In this document: in pieces, positions 46,100-53,520 of the stretch
How positions within the stretch are numbered: the first letter of the stretch is position 1
Layout of the letters: the number at the start of each line of letters is the position of its first letter
NCBI RefSeq assembly: GCF_011392125.1
Contig: NZ_JAAJBU010000007.1
Coordinates: 114,492 to 178,491 of the forward strand
Reading direction: 5' to 3'
Length of the DNA: 64,000 nt
From: Flavobacterium lotistagni
GTDB lineage: Bacteria > Bacteroidota > Bacteroidia > Flavobacteriales > Flavobacteriaceae
Translations under genes and position numbers: made by a program
Notes under the pieces: generated by a model
Told to the model about the DNA's origin: nothing
The model's database searches: none
Seen by the model: only the letters and a program-made list of their open reading frames with translations

Positions 46100-46662
46100 G
46101 AATCATTTCAGGCAAATTCAAAGGCCGACGCATCACGGCACCCAAAAATCTTCCCGTTCGGCCCACGACCGACATGAGCAAAGAAGCTCTGTTCAACGTG
46201 CTCAACAACCATTTCAATTTTAGCGAACTTACTGTTTTAGACTTATTTTCTGGAACGGGCAACATCAGTTATGAGTTTGCCTCGCGCGGCAGTGAAGATA
46301 TTACCTGTGTGGATGCCGATTTTGGCTGTGTGAAGTTCATCAAGCAAATCGCTGCCGAGTTCGATTTCAATATTGCTGCCATCAAAAGCGATGTGCTATC
46401 GTTTATTGAAAAGTCGAACCGTTCGTATGATTTGATTTTCGCCGATCCGCCGTATGGTTTCGAGCAAACGACTTTTGAAAAAATCGTACTGGGTGTTTTC
46501 AAAAACAATTTATTGGCCGAAGACGGCATGATGGTCATCGAACATTCCAAATACACCAAACTCGAGCATTTAGAGCATTTCTCGTTCAAGAAAAGTTATG
46601 GTGGTTCGATTTTCAGTTTTTTTGAATTCGCGACTGAAGCGACCGAATCGGAAGAAGAATAG
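46096..46662 (+). CDS. rsmD: 16S rRNA (guanine966-N2)-methyltransferase RsmD
   Basis: 188 residues with a GTG start at 46096, overlapping the stop of the DUF3822 gene. RsmD methylates G966 of 16S rRNA during 30S assembly. Start MRIISGKFKGRRITAPK is the family signature, followed by RPTTDMSKEALFNVL, the SAM-binding VLDLFSGTGNISYEFASRG and the catalytic FADPPYGF (N/DPPY). The length fits. The C-terminal tail ends in acidic residues TEATESEEE. Confidence 0.93.
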   Translation: MRIISGKFKGRRITAPKNLPVRPTTDMSKEALFNVLNNHFNFSELTVLDLFSGTGNISYEFASRGSEDITCVDADFGCVKFIKQIAAEFDFNIAAIKSDVLSFIEKSNRSYDLIFADPPYGFEQTTFEKIVLGVFKNNLLAEDGMMVIEHSKYTKLEHLEHFSFKKSYGGSIFSFFEFATEATESEEE

Positions 46663-46679
46663 TGCTACTTAGCACAATG

Positions 46680-46760
46680 CCCTAGCCCTGATAGCAGCGG
46701 CATCCTTTTATGGAGTGCAACGGAATAAAAGATATAGCGGAAAGCAGGTTCCCGGCTCCT
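46680..46760 (-). repeat. dispersed CCTGCT...ATCAGGGCTAGG element, copy E (reversed)
   Basis: On the minus strand it starts AGGAGCCGGGAACCTGCT and ends GCTATCAGGGCTAGGG, with inner stem ATATCTTTTAT / ATAAAAGGAT. It follows rnpB on the same strand. Confidence 0.82.
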
Positions 46761-46766
46761 AAAAAT

Positions 46767-46810
46767 ACTCAGGCACTCAGGCACTAAGCCGCTCAGGCAC
46801 TCAAAAAAAA
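46767..46810. repeat. single octamer/poly-A module next to rnpB
   Basis: ACTCAGGC ACTCAGGC ACTAAGCC GCTCAGGC ACTC followed by eight A. On the minus strand the A run becomes the T run that ends the rnpB transcript. Confidence 0.85.
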
Positions 46811-47112
46811 GCAGGCCTATAAGCCGGATTCTGTACTTCGAAAACGAAGCCCTTATCATTTATCTAGGCAACCAATTGCTCGATTGCTCCATCTTTCTAC
46901 CCTTCGACAACGGACGGGACGCCCTTAAGAGCCGATATACTTGAAATTTCACCGCATAGAGTTTACCTGGTTTCACTACAGCCGAACTGTACTTGCTTTC
47001 TGTTGCACTGGTCCTCGCCTTCTGGCGGACGGGCGTTACCCGCTATGCTTCCCTGTGGTGTCCGGACTTTCCTCTGGGCATTGCTGCTCAGCGATAAGGC
47101 GGCCTGCGCGGC
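46811..47112 (-). ncRNA. rnpB: RNase P RNA (bacterial class A)
   Basis: Catalytic RNA that trims tRNA 5' leaders. On the minus strand the conserved core GAGGAAAGTCCGGACA is at 47074-47059 and the closing ACAGAATCCGGCTTAT at 46834-46819, the two most diagnostic P RNA segments. The outer P1 helix is formed by GCAGGCC (47107-47101) and GGCCTGC (46817-46811), followed directly by a run of U. The length of about 300 nt fits class A. Ends are accurate to about 5-10 bases. Open frames on either strand here are chance. Confidence 0.95.
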
Positions 47113-47159
47113 AAATGTAGCTGTATTATTTTGAATTTTAAATTTTAAATGTTGAATGA

Positions 47160-47241
47160 GAAGCTGTTTCCTGCTCTACGCTCTAATCTTTTGTGTCGAA
47201 CACCGCCACAAAAGGATAACCGCTGCGATCAGGGCTAGGGC
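47160..47241 (+). repeat. dispersed CCTGCT...ATCAGGGCTAGG element, copy F
   Basis: Starts GAAGCTGTTTCCTGCTCTAC and ends GCGATCAGGGCTAGGGC, with inner stem ATCTTTTGTG / CACAAAAGGAT. It lies between the divergent rnpB and dnaX genes. Confidence 0.85.
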
Positions 47242-47350
47242 TGTTCACCCAGAAGTAGTTTTGTTCTAAATACTAACATTTAGGGGTGAGCTGTGGAAAA
47301 CTTTTCCCCAAATCCGCGTAGAACCAAATCCGTGCATCAAACAAATCCAC

Positions 47351-47358
47351 TATATTTG
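47351..47358 (+). promoter_or_regulatory. -7 element of dnaX
   Basis: TATATTTG matches TAnnTTTG, 17 bases before the ATG at 47376, which leaves a leader of only about 12 nt. Confidence 0.5.
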
Positions 47359-47375
47359 TTGACCAATAAAAAACG

Positions 47376-48461
47376 ATGGAACAATTTGTAGTATCGGCGC
47401 GTAAATACCGTCCGCAGACCTTTAAGGATGTGGTCGGGCAACAAGCCATTACCAACACTTTGCTCAATGCCATCGAAACCAACCATCTCGCTTCTGCGCT
47501 GCTGTTCACCGGCCCGCGTGGTGTGGGAAAAACGACTTGTGCCAGAATTCTTGCACGCAAAATCAACCAGCCGGGTTATGACGACCCAAATGAAGATTTT
47601 GCTTTCAACGTGTTTGAACTCGATGCTGCCTCAAACAACTCAGTAGATGACATTCGTAACCTGATTGACCAAGTGCGCATTCCGCCACAAACCGGGCAGT
47701 ATAAAGTGTATATCATTGACGAGGTGCACATGCTTTCTTCGGCGGCTTTCAATGCTTTTTTGAAAACTCTGGAAGAACCGCCCAAGCACGCCATCTTCAT
47801 TTTGGCCACGACCGAAAAACACAAAATCATCCCGACGATTCTCTCGCGTTGCCAGATATTCGATTTCAAAAGAATCACCGTTAAAGATGCCAAAGAACAC
47901 TTGGCCGAAGTAGCCCAAAGCCAAGGCGTGACTTTCGAAGACGATGCGCTACATATCATTGCTCAAAAAGCAGACGGTGCAATGCGTGATGCCCTTTCGA
48001 TTTTCGACCGAGTGGTTTCCTATTGCGGCACTAACCTCACGCGCCAAGCCGTAACGGAAAACCTCAGCGTGCTCGATTATGAAACCTACATCAGCGTTAC
48101 GGACTTAATCTTGCAAAACAAAATACCGGATTTATTAATCGCCTACAACGACATTCTTTCCAAAGGGTTCGACGGGCATCATTTTATTGCCGGATTGGCT
48201 TCGCATTTCAGGGATTTGCTGGTCAGCAAAACACCATCTACTTTATCACTGCTCGAAGTGGGTGAAAATGTTCAGAAACTTTACGCTGAGCAATCACAGA
48301 AAACTTCCACTTCTTTCCTCTTGCAAGGCATCGACATCGCCAATGATTGTGATTTGAAATTCAAATCGTCCCAAAACCAACGCTTGCTTGTCGAACTTTG
48401 CTTAATGCAATTGGCCTCTATCACTTTCGATGGAGAAAAAAAAAAGCTGACTACTATATAA
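47376..48461 (+). CDS. dnaX: DNA polymerase III gamma subunit (frame 0 product of dnaX)
   Basis: 361-residue clamp-loader AAA+ ATPase. Walker A GPRGVGKT (46-53), Walker B IIDEVHML, SRC sensor 1 region ILSRCQIFDF and the LEEPPKHAIFILATTE helix are all intact; the collar domain follows to about residue 350. The cysteine-rich zinc module between Walker A and B present in E. coli DnaX is replaced by INQPGYDDPNEDFAFNVF. Just before the end, the sequence reads GAA AAA AAA AAG CTG ACT ACT ATA TAA: an A10 run (48436-48445) followed by a stop after six more codons. Reading past this run in the next frame gives the tau extension. Confidence 0.92.
   Translation: MEQFVVSARKYRPQTFKDVVGQQAITNTLLNAIETNHLASALLFTGPRGVGKTTCARILARKINQPGYDDPNEDFAFNVFELDAASNNSVDDIRNLIDQVRIPPQTGQYKVYIIDEVHMLSSAAFNAFLKTLEEPPKHAIFILATTEKHKIIPTILSRCQIFDFKRITVKDAKEHLAEVAQSQGVTFEDDALHIIAQKADGAMRDALSIFDRVVSYCGTNLTRQAVTENLSVLDYETYISVTDLILQNKIPDLLIAYNDILSKGFDGHHFIAGLASHFRDLLVSKTPSTLSLLEVGENVQKLYAEQSQKTSTSFLLQGIDIANDCDLKFKSSQNQRLLVELCLMQLASITFDGEKKKLTTI
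48436..48445 (+). promoter_or_regulatory. A10 recoding/slippage site in dnaX
   Basis: Ten consecutive A between GGAG and GCTGAC. A -1 ribosomal shift or addition of one A (or loss of two A) during transcription joins the gamma frame to the tau frame. This matches how dnaX is recoded in E. coli (A-AAA-AAG) and by A-run slippage in Thermus. Confidence 0.75.
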
Positions 48462-49090
48462 TTCCGCCCAAACATTTCTACGGCCGCGTGATGGAATTGC
48501 CTGTCGAAGCGCCCGAAATAATCGAAGTGGTTGCTGTTCCAACTCAGGAAAACCAACCTGTTCCGGTAGCAGAAAAAGTCAACATTACCGCACCGGAAAT
48601 TTCCAAGCCAACTATTTCAAATGAGCCTAAAATCTCGGCACTATCACTTTCTAGTATCAGAGCCAAAAGGGAATTGGAACAAACCGTAAAGCCTATTTCC
48701 AAAGAACAAGTGCAACTTCCCACGGAGCCGTTCAACGAAACCGACATGCTGCTGTATTGGAACAAATACGCGCAAAAACTCGGCGATAAAGGCCAGAAAA
48801 TCATGGAATCGTTGCTGCTGATTAATGATCCTGTTTTAAATGGAACTGCCATTACTTTGGAACTTCCTAACGAAGGTTCGAAAATCGATTTTGAAACCGA
48901 AAAAAATGGATTGTTGGGCTATCTCAAAGGCCATTTACACAACCACGATATTACGATTGAAGTGATTGTGAACGAAGCCGTTCAAACTAAAAAAACATAC
49001 AGCAATCAAGACCGTTATAACCGTTTGCACGAAATCAATCCGGCAATAGAAGTCTTGCGCAGTACCTTCGGGCTCGATATCAATAATTAG
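48446..49090 (+). CDS. dnaX: DNA polymerase III tau-specific extension (dnaX, -1 frame)
   Basis: 214 residues in the -1 frame, from the slip site to the stop at 49088-49090. Joined to the first 356 codons plus one re-read AAA it gives a 571-residue tau. The segment holds a Pro/Glu/Val-rich linker (about 30 to 90) and a C-terminal domain from FNETDMLLYWNKYAQKLGDKG to VLRSTFGLDI, the Bacteroidota version of the tau tail that binds polymerase and helicase. As a free-standing gene it would need an internal start (ATG 48491) with no good leader, which favours recoding. It ends overlapping the converging TMEM175-like gene by 4 bases. Confidence 0.8.
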   Translation, partial: ADYYIIPPKHFYGRVMELPVEAPEIIEVVAVPTQENQPVPVAEKVNITAPEISKPTISNEPKISALSLSSIRAKRELEQTVKPISKEQVQLPTEPFNETDMLLYWNKYAQKLGDKGQKIMESLLLINDPVLNGTAITLELPNEGSKIDFETEKNGLLGYLKGHLHNHDITIEVIVNEAVQTKKTYSNQDRYNRLHEINPAIEVLRSTFGLDINN

Positions 49091-49659
49091 TCGATTATTT
49101 TCTCGATGCGCTTGTCGGGAATGAGCCACATCAGCGCTACTAAAATATAAATCGCACCTGCCAACCATTCGCTGTAAAAAGAAAAAGCAATGCCGATGAT
49201 ATAGAGTATTGGCGAGGAAATGCCTTTTAAATCTTTCCCAATCGCTTTTTTGAGTATCGAATTTTCGCCTTGACTTTTGATGATAATGGTTTGCAATATA
49301 TAGTAAGCCATGCCAGCCATCAGCAACATAAAACCATAAAGCGCCATCGGTAATTTGGCAAAATGGGTCTCGCCAATCCAGCCTGTGGATACCGGAACTA
49401 GCGACAGCCAAAACAAGAGATGTAAGTTTGCCCAAAGGATTTTCCCGTTAACTTTCGTGAGGCTGTGCAGCATGTGGTGGTGGTTGTTCCAGTAAATTCC
49501 GATGTAGATAAAACTCAGAACATAGCTCAGGAAAATCGGAAATATCTTTTGTAAAGTGGCAAAATCATGACCTTCCGGCACTTTGATTTCCAATACCATA
49601 ATCGTCAGGATGATGGCTAAAACACCATCGGAAAAAGCCTCAAGCCGGTTTTTGTTCAT
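49087..49659 (-). CDS. TMEM175-type potassium channel (DUF1211)
   Basis: 190 residues with six transmembrane helices. The family signature is at the first helix: MNKNRLEAFSDGVLAIILTI, with the FSD motif that lines the pore and takes the place of a GYGD filter. Bacterial TMEM175 proteins form tetrameric K+ leak channels. Together with the GYGD channel at 39941-40663 this gives two different K+ channels in the window. Its 3' end overlaps that of dnaX on the opposite strand by 4 bases. Confidence 0.9.
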   Translation of the reverse strand: MNKNRLEAFSDGVLAIILTIMVLEIKVPEGHDFATLQKIFPIFLSYVLSFIYIGIYWNNHHHMLHSLTKVNGKILWANLHLLFWLSLVPVSTGWIGETHFAKLPMALYGFMLLMAGMAYYILQTIIIKSQGENSILKKAIGKDLKGISSPILYIIGIAFSFYSEWLAGAIYILVALMWLIPDKRIEKIID

Positions 49660-49697
49660 AAAGCCAAATTTTGATTTTTAAATATATTAGAATTTTA

Positions 49698-49749
49698 CGC
49701 CTCTGCGCCTTTACGAGAAATAAATACTTCCCGCAAAGGCGCAGAGGCG
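49698..49749. terminator. hairpin with a perfect 15-bp GC-rich stem
   Basis: 49698-49712 (CGCCTCTGCGCCTTT) pairs fully with 49735-49749 (AAAGGCGCAGAGGCG), loop 22 bases. It lies just after the Ppx/GppA gene (minus strand) and could end its transcript, although the T run is weak. Confidence 0.6.
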
Positions 49750-49768
49750 CTAAGAAAAAAGGCGTCAA

Positions 49769-50659
49769 TTATATTTTTCCGTAGTACATCGCTTTGATGA
49801 TTCCATCAGACAATCCAATCTTTGGAACAAAAATCCTCTTGGCACCACTCCATTTCATCGCATTGAGATAAATTTTGGTGGCCAGTACGATTACATCGGC
49901 GCGGTCAGGGTTCAGACCCAGTTCCGAAACACGCTGCTCGTAGGTCATCGCATTCAAGAAGTTGTATCTTTTCAAAACATATTGGTAAGACAGCGGTTTG
50001 TCTTGCTGCTTGCCCGACATCTTGAAAAGTTTGTTGATGTTTCCGCCGGAACCAATCAGAATCACGTCTTGAAATTCTTTGGTATGGGTTTTAATCCAGA
50101 TTGCTATTTCTTCCCAAACTGCTTCGTTGACCATTTCGTTGAGCAAACGCACGGTTCCGATTTTGAATGACTTTGAAGCAATCATTTTCGAATCAGAGAA
50201 CAAAGAAAATTCAGTGCTACCACCGCCAACATCGACATATAAATAAGTATTTTCGGTTTGCAGCAAATGGTGCAAATCGGTCGAGGCGATAATCGCGGCT
50301 TCGGTTTTGCCATCGATGATTTCGATTTTGATATCGGCTTGTTCTTCAATGATTCGAATGACTTCTTCGCGGTTGTCGGCTTCACGCATGGCAGAAGTAG
50401 CCAATGCAGTATATTTCTCGACCTTATGGATTTTCATCAGCAGCTTGTAGGCTTTCATCGCATCTACCATCCGACTGATGTTCTCCTGAGAAATCTCACC
50501 CATGGTAAACGAATCTTGCCCCAAACGAATTGGCAAACGAACCAGAGCGCTTTTACTAAAATGTGTCGGCTGGCCTTGTTCTTCTACGACGTTGGCCACC
50601 AGCAATCGCATCGCATTGGAGCCGATATCGATTGCTGCATATTTCTTAATACTAATCAT
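49769..50659 (-). CDS. Ppx/GppA family exopolyphosphatase/pppGpp phosphatase
   Basis: 296 residues of the ASKHA fold. N-terminal AAIDIGSNAMRLLVA (phosphate 1 loop), central TSAMREADNREEV, YVDVGGGSTEFSLF (phosphate 2) and GSGGNINKL. It lacks the C-terminal HD-like domains of E. coli Ppx, so it is the short type. It cleaves phosphate from polyphosphate ends and/or pppGpp. ATG at 50659 directly abuts the ppk1 stop (TAAATG), so translation is coupled. Confidence 0.9.
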   Translation of the reverse strand: MISIKKYAAIDIGSNAMRLLVANVVEEQGQPTHFSKSALVRLPIRLGQDSFTMGEISQENISRMVDAMKAYKLLMKIHKVEKYTALATSAMREADNREEVIRIIEEQADIKIEIIDGKTEAAIIASTDLHHLLQTENTYLYVDVGGGSTEFSLFSDSKMIASKSFKIGTVRLLNEMVNEAVWEEIAIWIKTHTKEFQDVILIGSGGNINKLFKMSGKQQDKPLSYQYVLKRYNFLNAMTYEQRVSELGLNPDRADVIVLATKIYLNAMKWSGAKRIFVPKIGLSDGIIKAMYYGKI

Positions 50660-52795
50660 TTAGGCAATTGGGGTGTTTTCTGAGGCTAATAAAGTAGAGT
50701 TCTCTTGCGTCGCTTCGTATTGTTGGCGGTAATAATTATAGGTTTCGAGTTGGGCGCGGAAAACCGGATTATCGCCGCGCACCCTGTATTTATTGTCGAG
50801 CAGTTCCGAGTGAAAACGCGCTTTGACGTTTCCTTGCCAACCGATATCGAAAACGTCAATGAGTTCTTTTTTGATGCCTTCATCGTAAATCGGACACGAT
50901 ACTTCTACCCTGCCGTCTAGGTTTCGAGTCATGAAATCAGCCGAGGAAATATAAACATCGGGTTCGCCTTTATTGGCAAAAATGTAAACCCGCATGTGCT
51001 CGAGGTAATTGTCTACGATACTAATGGCCTCAATGTTTTCGCTCATGCCCGGAACGCCCGGAACCAGAGAACAAATACCACGCACCTGCAATTGGATTTT
51101 CACACCGGCACGGCTGGCTTCGTAGAGTTTGTCGATCATGTCAAAATCCGAGAGGCTGTTCATCTTAAGTTTCATGTATGCTGGCTCGCCCATTTGTGCA
51201 TGGTGGATTTCGCGGTCGATGAGTTTGTAGAATTTGCTTCGGGTATAATGCGGCGAAACAATCAAGTGCTTGTATCGGTAAACCCTGAAATTGACATCGA
51301 AGAAATCGAATACTTTATTGATGTCTTTCAAGATTTGGTCGTGGCTCGTAAACAAAGTCACATCAGTATAAACTTTGGCGGTCGACTCGTTGAAATTTCC
51401 GGTCGAGACAAAACCGTAACGCTGTAGTTTTCCGTCTTCCTGAACCCTTTCAATCACGCAGATTTTGCTGTGGACTTTCAAGCCTTTGATTCCGAAAATC
51501 AAGTTGATGCCTTCGGTCTGCATTTGTTCGGCGTAGGAAATATTACTGGCTTCGTCAAAACGCGCCTGCAATTCAATTTGAACGGTGACTTTCTTACCGT
51601 TCTTAGCAGCATTAATCAGTGAGCTAATGATTTGCGAGTTTTTGGCTAAACGGTACAAGGTAATCTTAATCGTGGTGACTTTTGGGTCGAGAGCCGCTTC
51701 CCGCAAAAACTTAATCAGATAGGAAAACGACTGATACGGTGCATTGATTAAGTAATCTTTCTTATGAATTTTCTCTAGCATACTGCCTTCAAGGCTCAAA
51801 CCGCAAACCGGCAAAGGCTCGTTGGTTTTGTAGAGAAGATCATATCGGCCCAAATTCGGGAAGTTCATATAGTCGCGGCGGTTGTGGTATCGTCCGCCGG
51901 GAATAATACTGTCGCTCTGATGGATGTGCATCTTAGACAAGAAAAACTTCAAAGTGTCTTTCCCGATTTGCTGGTCGTAAACAAAACGAACCGGTTCGCC
52001 GATGCGGCGGTCTTTAACGCTGGTCGCGATTTTCTCCATCATACTTTTGCTCAAATCGCTATCAATTTCGAGCTGGGCATCGCGCGTAATTTTAATCATG
52101 TGCGCCGAAACACTTTCATAATCGAAAATATTGAAGATGTTGTGCAGGTTGTAGCGAATCACATCATCAAGGAAAATAATATGGTGCTTGTCATCAATGG
52201 AAGGTAACACCACAAAACGATTAATGGTATTTGGGATTTCGATAACCGCGTAGGTAATTTGTTTTTTGGCTTTGGTTTCCTCTTCATCGTGTGGTTTGGG
52301 TTTCATCACGAGTTTGACCGCAAGATAACCGGCCGTATCTTTCAGCAGCGGGAATTCTGCCAAATCGTTCAAGATGATGGTTACTAGCGCCGGGCTTACT
52401 TTCTGAATGAAGAAATCTTTGATAAACTCTTTGTGTTGCTCGGCAATTTCATGCTCATCGACCATAAAGATGTTTTCGGCCTCGAGTTTTTTCTCGATGA
52501 TGCTCAGGATGCGTAAACTTTCAGATTGTTGCTGGATGACGATTTGCGTAATTTCTTTGAGCAATTGGTCGGCACTAACACCGCCAAGAAGTTTCTCGCC
52601 TGAAATTCCTGAAAGGCTCAATCGACGTATGGCAGCGAAACGAACCCGGAAAAATTCATCTAAATTGTTGGAAAAAATTCCTAAAAAACGAAGCCTGTCT
52701 AATAGTGGAACGGCATCATCACCGGCTTCCTGAAGTACTCTTGCATTAAAAGCCAACCAGCTTTTTTCTCGATCAATATATCTGTTCTCCGACAT
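50660..52795 (-). CDS. ppk1: polyphosphate kinase 1
   Basis: 711-residue enzyme that builds polyphosphate from ATP. Domains: N (to about 110, starting ENRYIDREKSWLAFNARVLQ, with FSNNLDEFFRVR), head (about 110-320), C1 and C2. Catalytic His region ...GLKVHSKICVIERV (the autophosphorylated histidine), then YGFVSTGNFNESTAKVYTD, and the second His motif in ADFMTRNLDGRVEVSCPIYD. It is the middle gene of sixA-ppk1-ppx/gppA, which share 4-base or zero-base junctions and are one operon. Confidence 0.95.
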   Translation of the reverse strand: MSENRYIDREKSWLAFNARVLQEAGDDAVPLLDRLRFLGIFSNNLDEFFRVRFAAIRRLSLSGISGEKLLGGVSADQLLKEITQIVIQQQSESLRILSIIEKKLEAENIFMVDEHEIAEQHKEFIKDFFIQKVSPALVTIILNDLAEFPLLKDTAGYLAVKLVMKPKPHDEEETKAKKQITYAVIEIPNTINRFVVLPSIDDKHHIIFLDDVIRYNLHNIFNIFDYESVSAHMIKITRDAQLEIDSDLSKSMMEKIATSVKDRRIGEPVRFVYDQQIGKDTLKFFLSKMHIHQSDSIIPGGRYHNRRDYMNFPNLGRYDLLYKTNEPLPVCGLSLEGSMLEKIHKKDYLINAPYQSFSYLIKFLREAALDPKVTTIKITLYRLAKNSQIISSLINAAKNGKKVTVQIELQARFDEASNISYAEQMQTEGINLIFGIKGLKVHSKICVIERVQEDGKLQRYGFVSTGNFNESTAKVYTDVTLFTSHDQILKDINKVFDFFDVNFRVYRYKHLIVSPHYTRSKFYKLIDREIHHAQMGEPAYMKLKMNSLSDFDMIDKLYEASRAGVKIQLQVRGICSLVPGVPGMSENIEAISIVDNYLEHMRVYIFANKGEPDVYISSADFMTRNLDGRVEVSCPIYDEGIKKELIDVFDIGWQGNVKARFHSELLDNKYRVRGDNPVFRAQLETYNYYRQQYEATQENSTLLASENTPIA

Positions 52796-52799
52796 AAAT

Positions 52800-53285
52800 C
52801 TATTTTAAATCCCTAGGGAAAATGGTTTTTAGCGTTTTACCGCTCTGGATTTGCTGCCAATCATCGGTATCTAATTGAAGAAAAACGAAACCGGAAGTCG
52901 GCACATTGTCTGTAAATGCGTGCCCAAATTTATTAACAAAATTCGTAATAGCCTCGTTGTGCCCAAAAAGAATAATAGAATCATAACAATTGTCGAAGCT
53001 GCGAACGATTTGCTCGAGTCGACTTTCATCGAAAGTGTACAATTCAGGCCGAAAACTGATTTCGTGCAACGGATAATTGTATTGCTGGGCAAAAATCTGC
53101 GCGGTTTCTGAAGCACGGCGGGCATTGCTACTGAAAATCTTATAAGCTTTTGGAATAAAACTCAAACTGTGTTGTGCCACCAACTTAGCGTCTTTGATGC
53201 CGCGAGATTCAAGTGCGCGATCGATGTCAGCAGTCGGGCTGTCCCAACTAGACTTGGCGTGGCGAATGAGAATTAGGTTTTTCAT
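52800..53285 (-). CDS. sixA: SixA-type phosphohistidine phosphatase
   Basis: 161 residues from the ATG at 53285. Histidine phosphatase superfamily: LILIRHAKSSW (R8, H9 nucleophile), SNARRASETA (second Arg) and LFGHNEAITNFV (second His). SixA removes phosphate from phosphohistidine of HPt domains in E. coli; in this operon with ppk1 and ppx/gppA a link to polyphosphate or phosphate signalling is possible. An upstream frame to 53363 adds 26 residues that are not family-like. The stop is 4 bases from the ppk1 start. Confidence 0.85.
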   Translation of the reverse strand: MKNLILIRHAKSSWDSPTADIDRALESRGIKDAKLVAQHSLSFIPKAYKIFSSNARRASETAQIFAQQYNYPLHEISFRPELYTFDESRLEQIVRSFDNCYDSIILFGHNEAITNFVNKFGHAFTDNVPTSGFVFLQLDTDDWQQIQSGKTLKTIFPRDLK

Positions 53286-53432
53286 AACAGAAAATTTACG
53301 CCCAAGGTACCGATTTTTATCCATCGCCTCAAAGATTTTAACGCAGTAACTATTGAGTATCAAATGAGAGAAAGTAGTAAAACAAGTGATTAAAATTGTA
53401 ATCTATTTCTTTAAATATATTTTAATTAGTGC

Positions 53433-53463
53433 ATTTTATCGATATTTACTGTATTTTATCGAT
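53433..53463. promoter_or_regulatory. operator-like direct repeat ATTTTATCGAT
   Basis: ATTTTATCGAT occurs at 53433-53443 and 53453-53463, repeated exactly with a period of 20 bases (about two helical turns), ending 7 bases before the -33 element of the adhesin promoter. The core TATCGAT is nearly palindromic. An activator site is plausible. Confidence 0.45.
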
Positions 53464-53470
53464 GTTTTTT

Positions 53471-53501
53471 TTGGTTAGCAATTTTATTAAAATTAGTTTT
53501 G
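53471..53501 (+). promoter_or_regulatory. promoter of the adhesin locus at 53.5 kb
   Basis: TTG at 53471-53473 and TAGTTTTG at 53494-53501 with a 20-base spacer fit the Bacteroidota consensus. The start codon is 19 bases after it. Confidence 0.6.
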
Positions 53502-53520
53502 AGTTGTTAAAAACAAAACA

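Noticed and set aside
46665..46859. Minus-strand open frame at the rnpB 3' end
   Set aside because: It overlaps the repeats and the conserved RNase P RNA; no protein features.
53286..53363. N-terminal extension of SixA
   Set aside because: It would add 26 residues not seen in the family before the LILIRHAK start.
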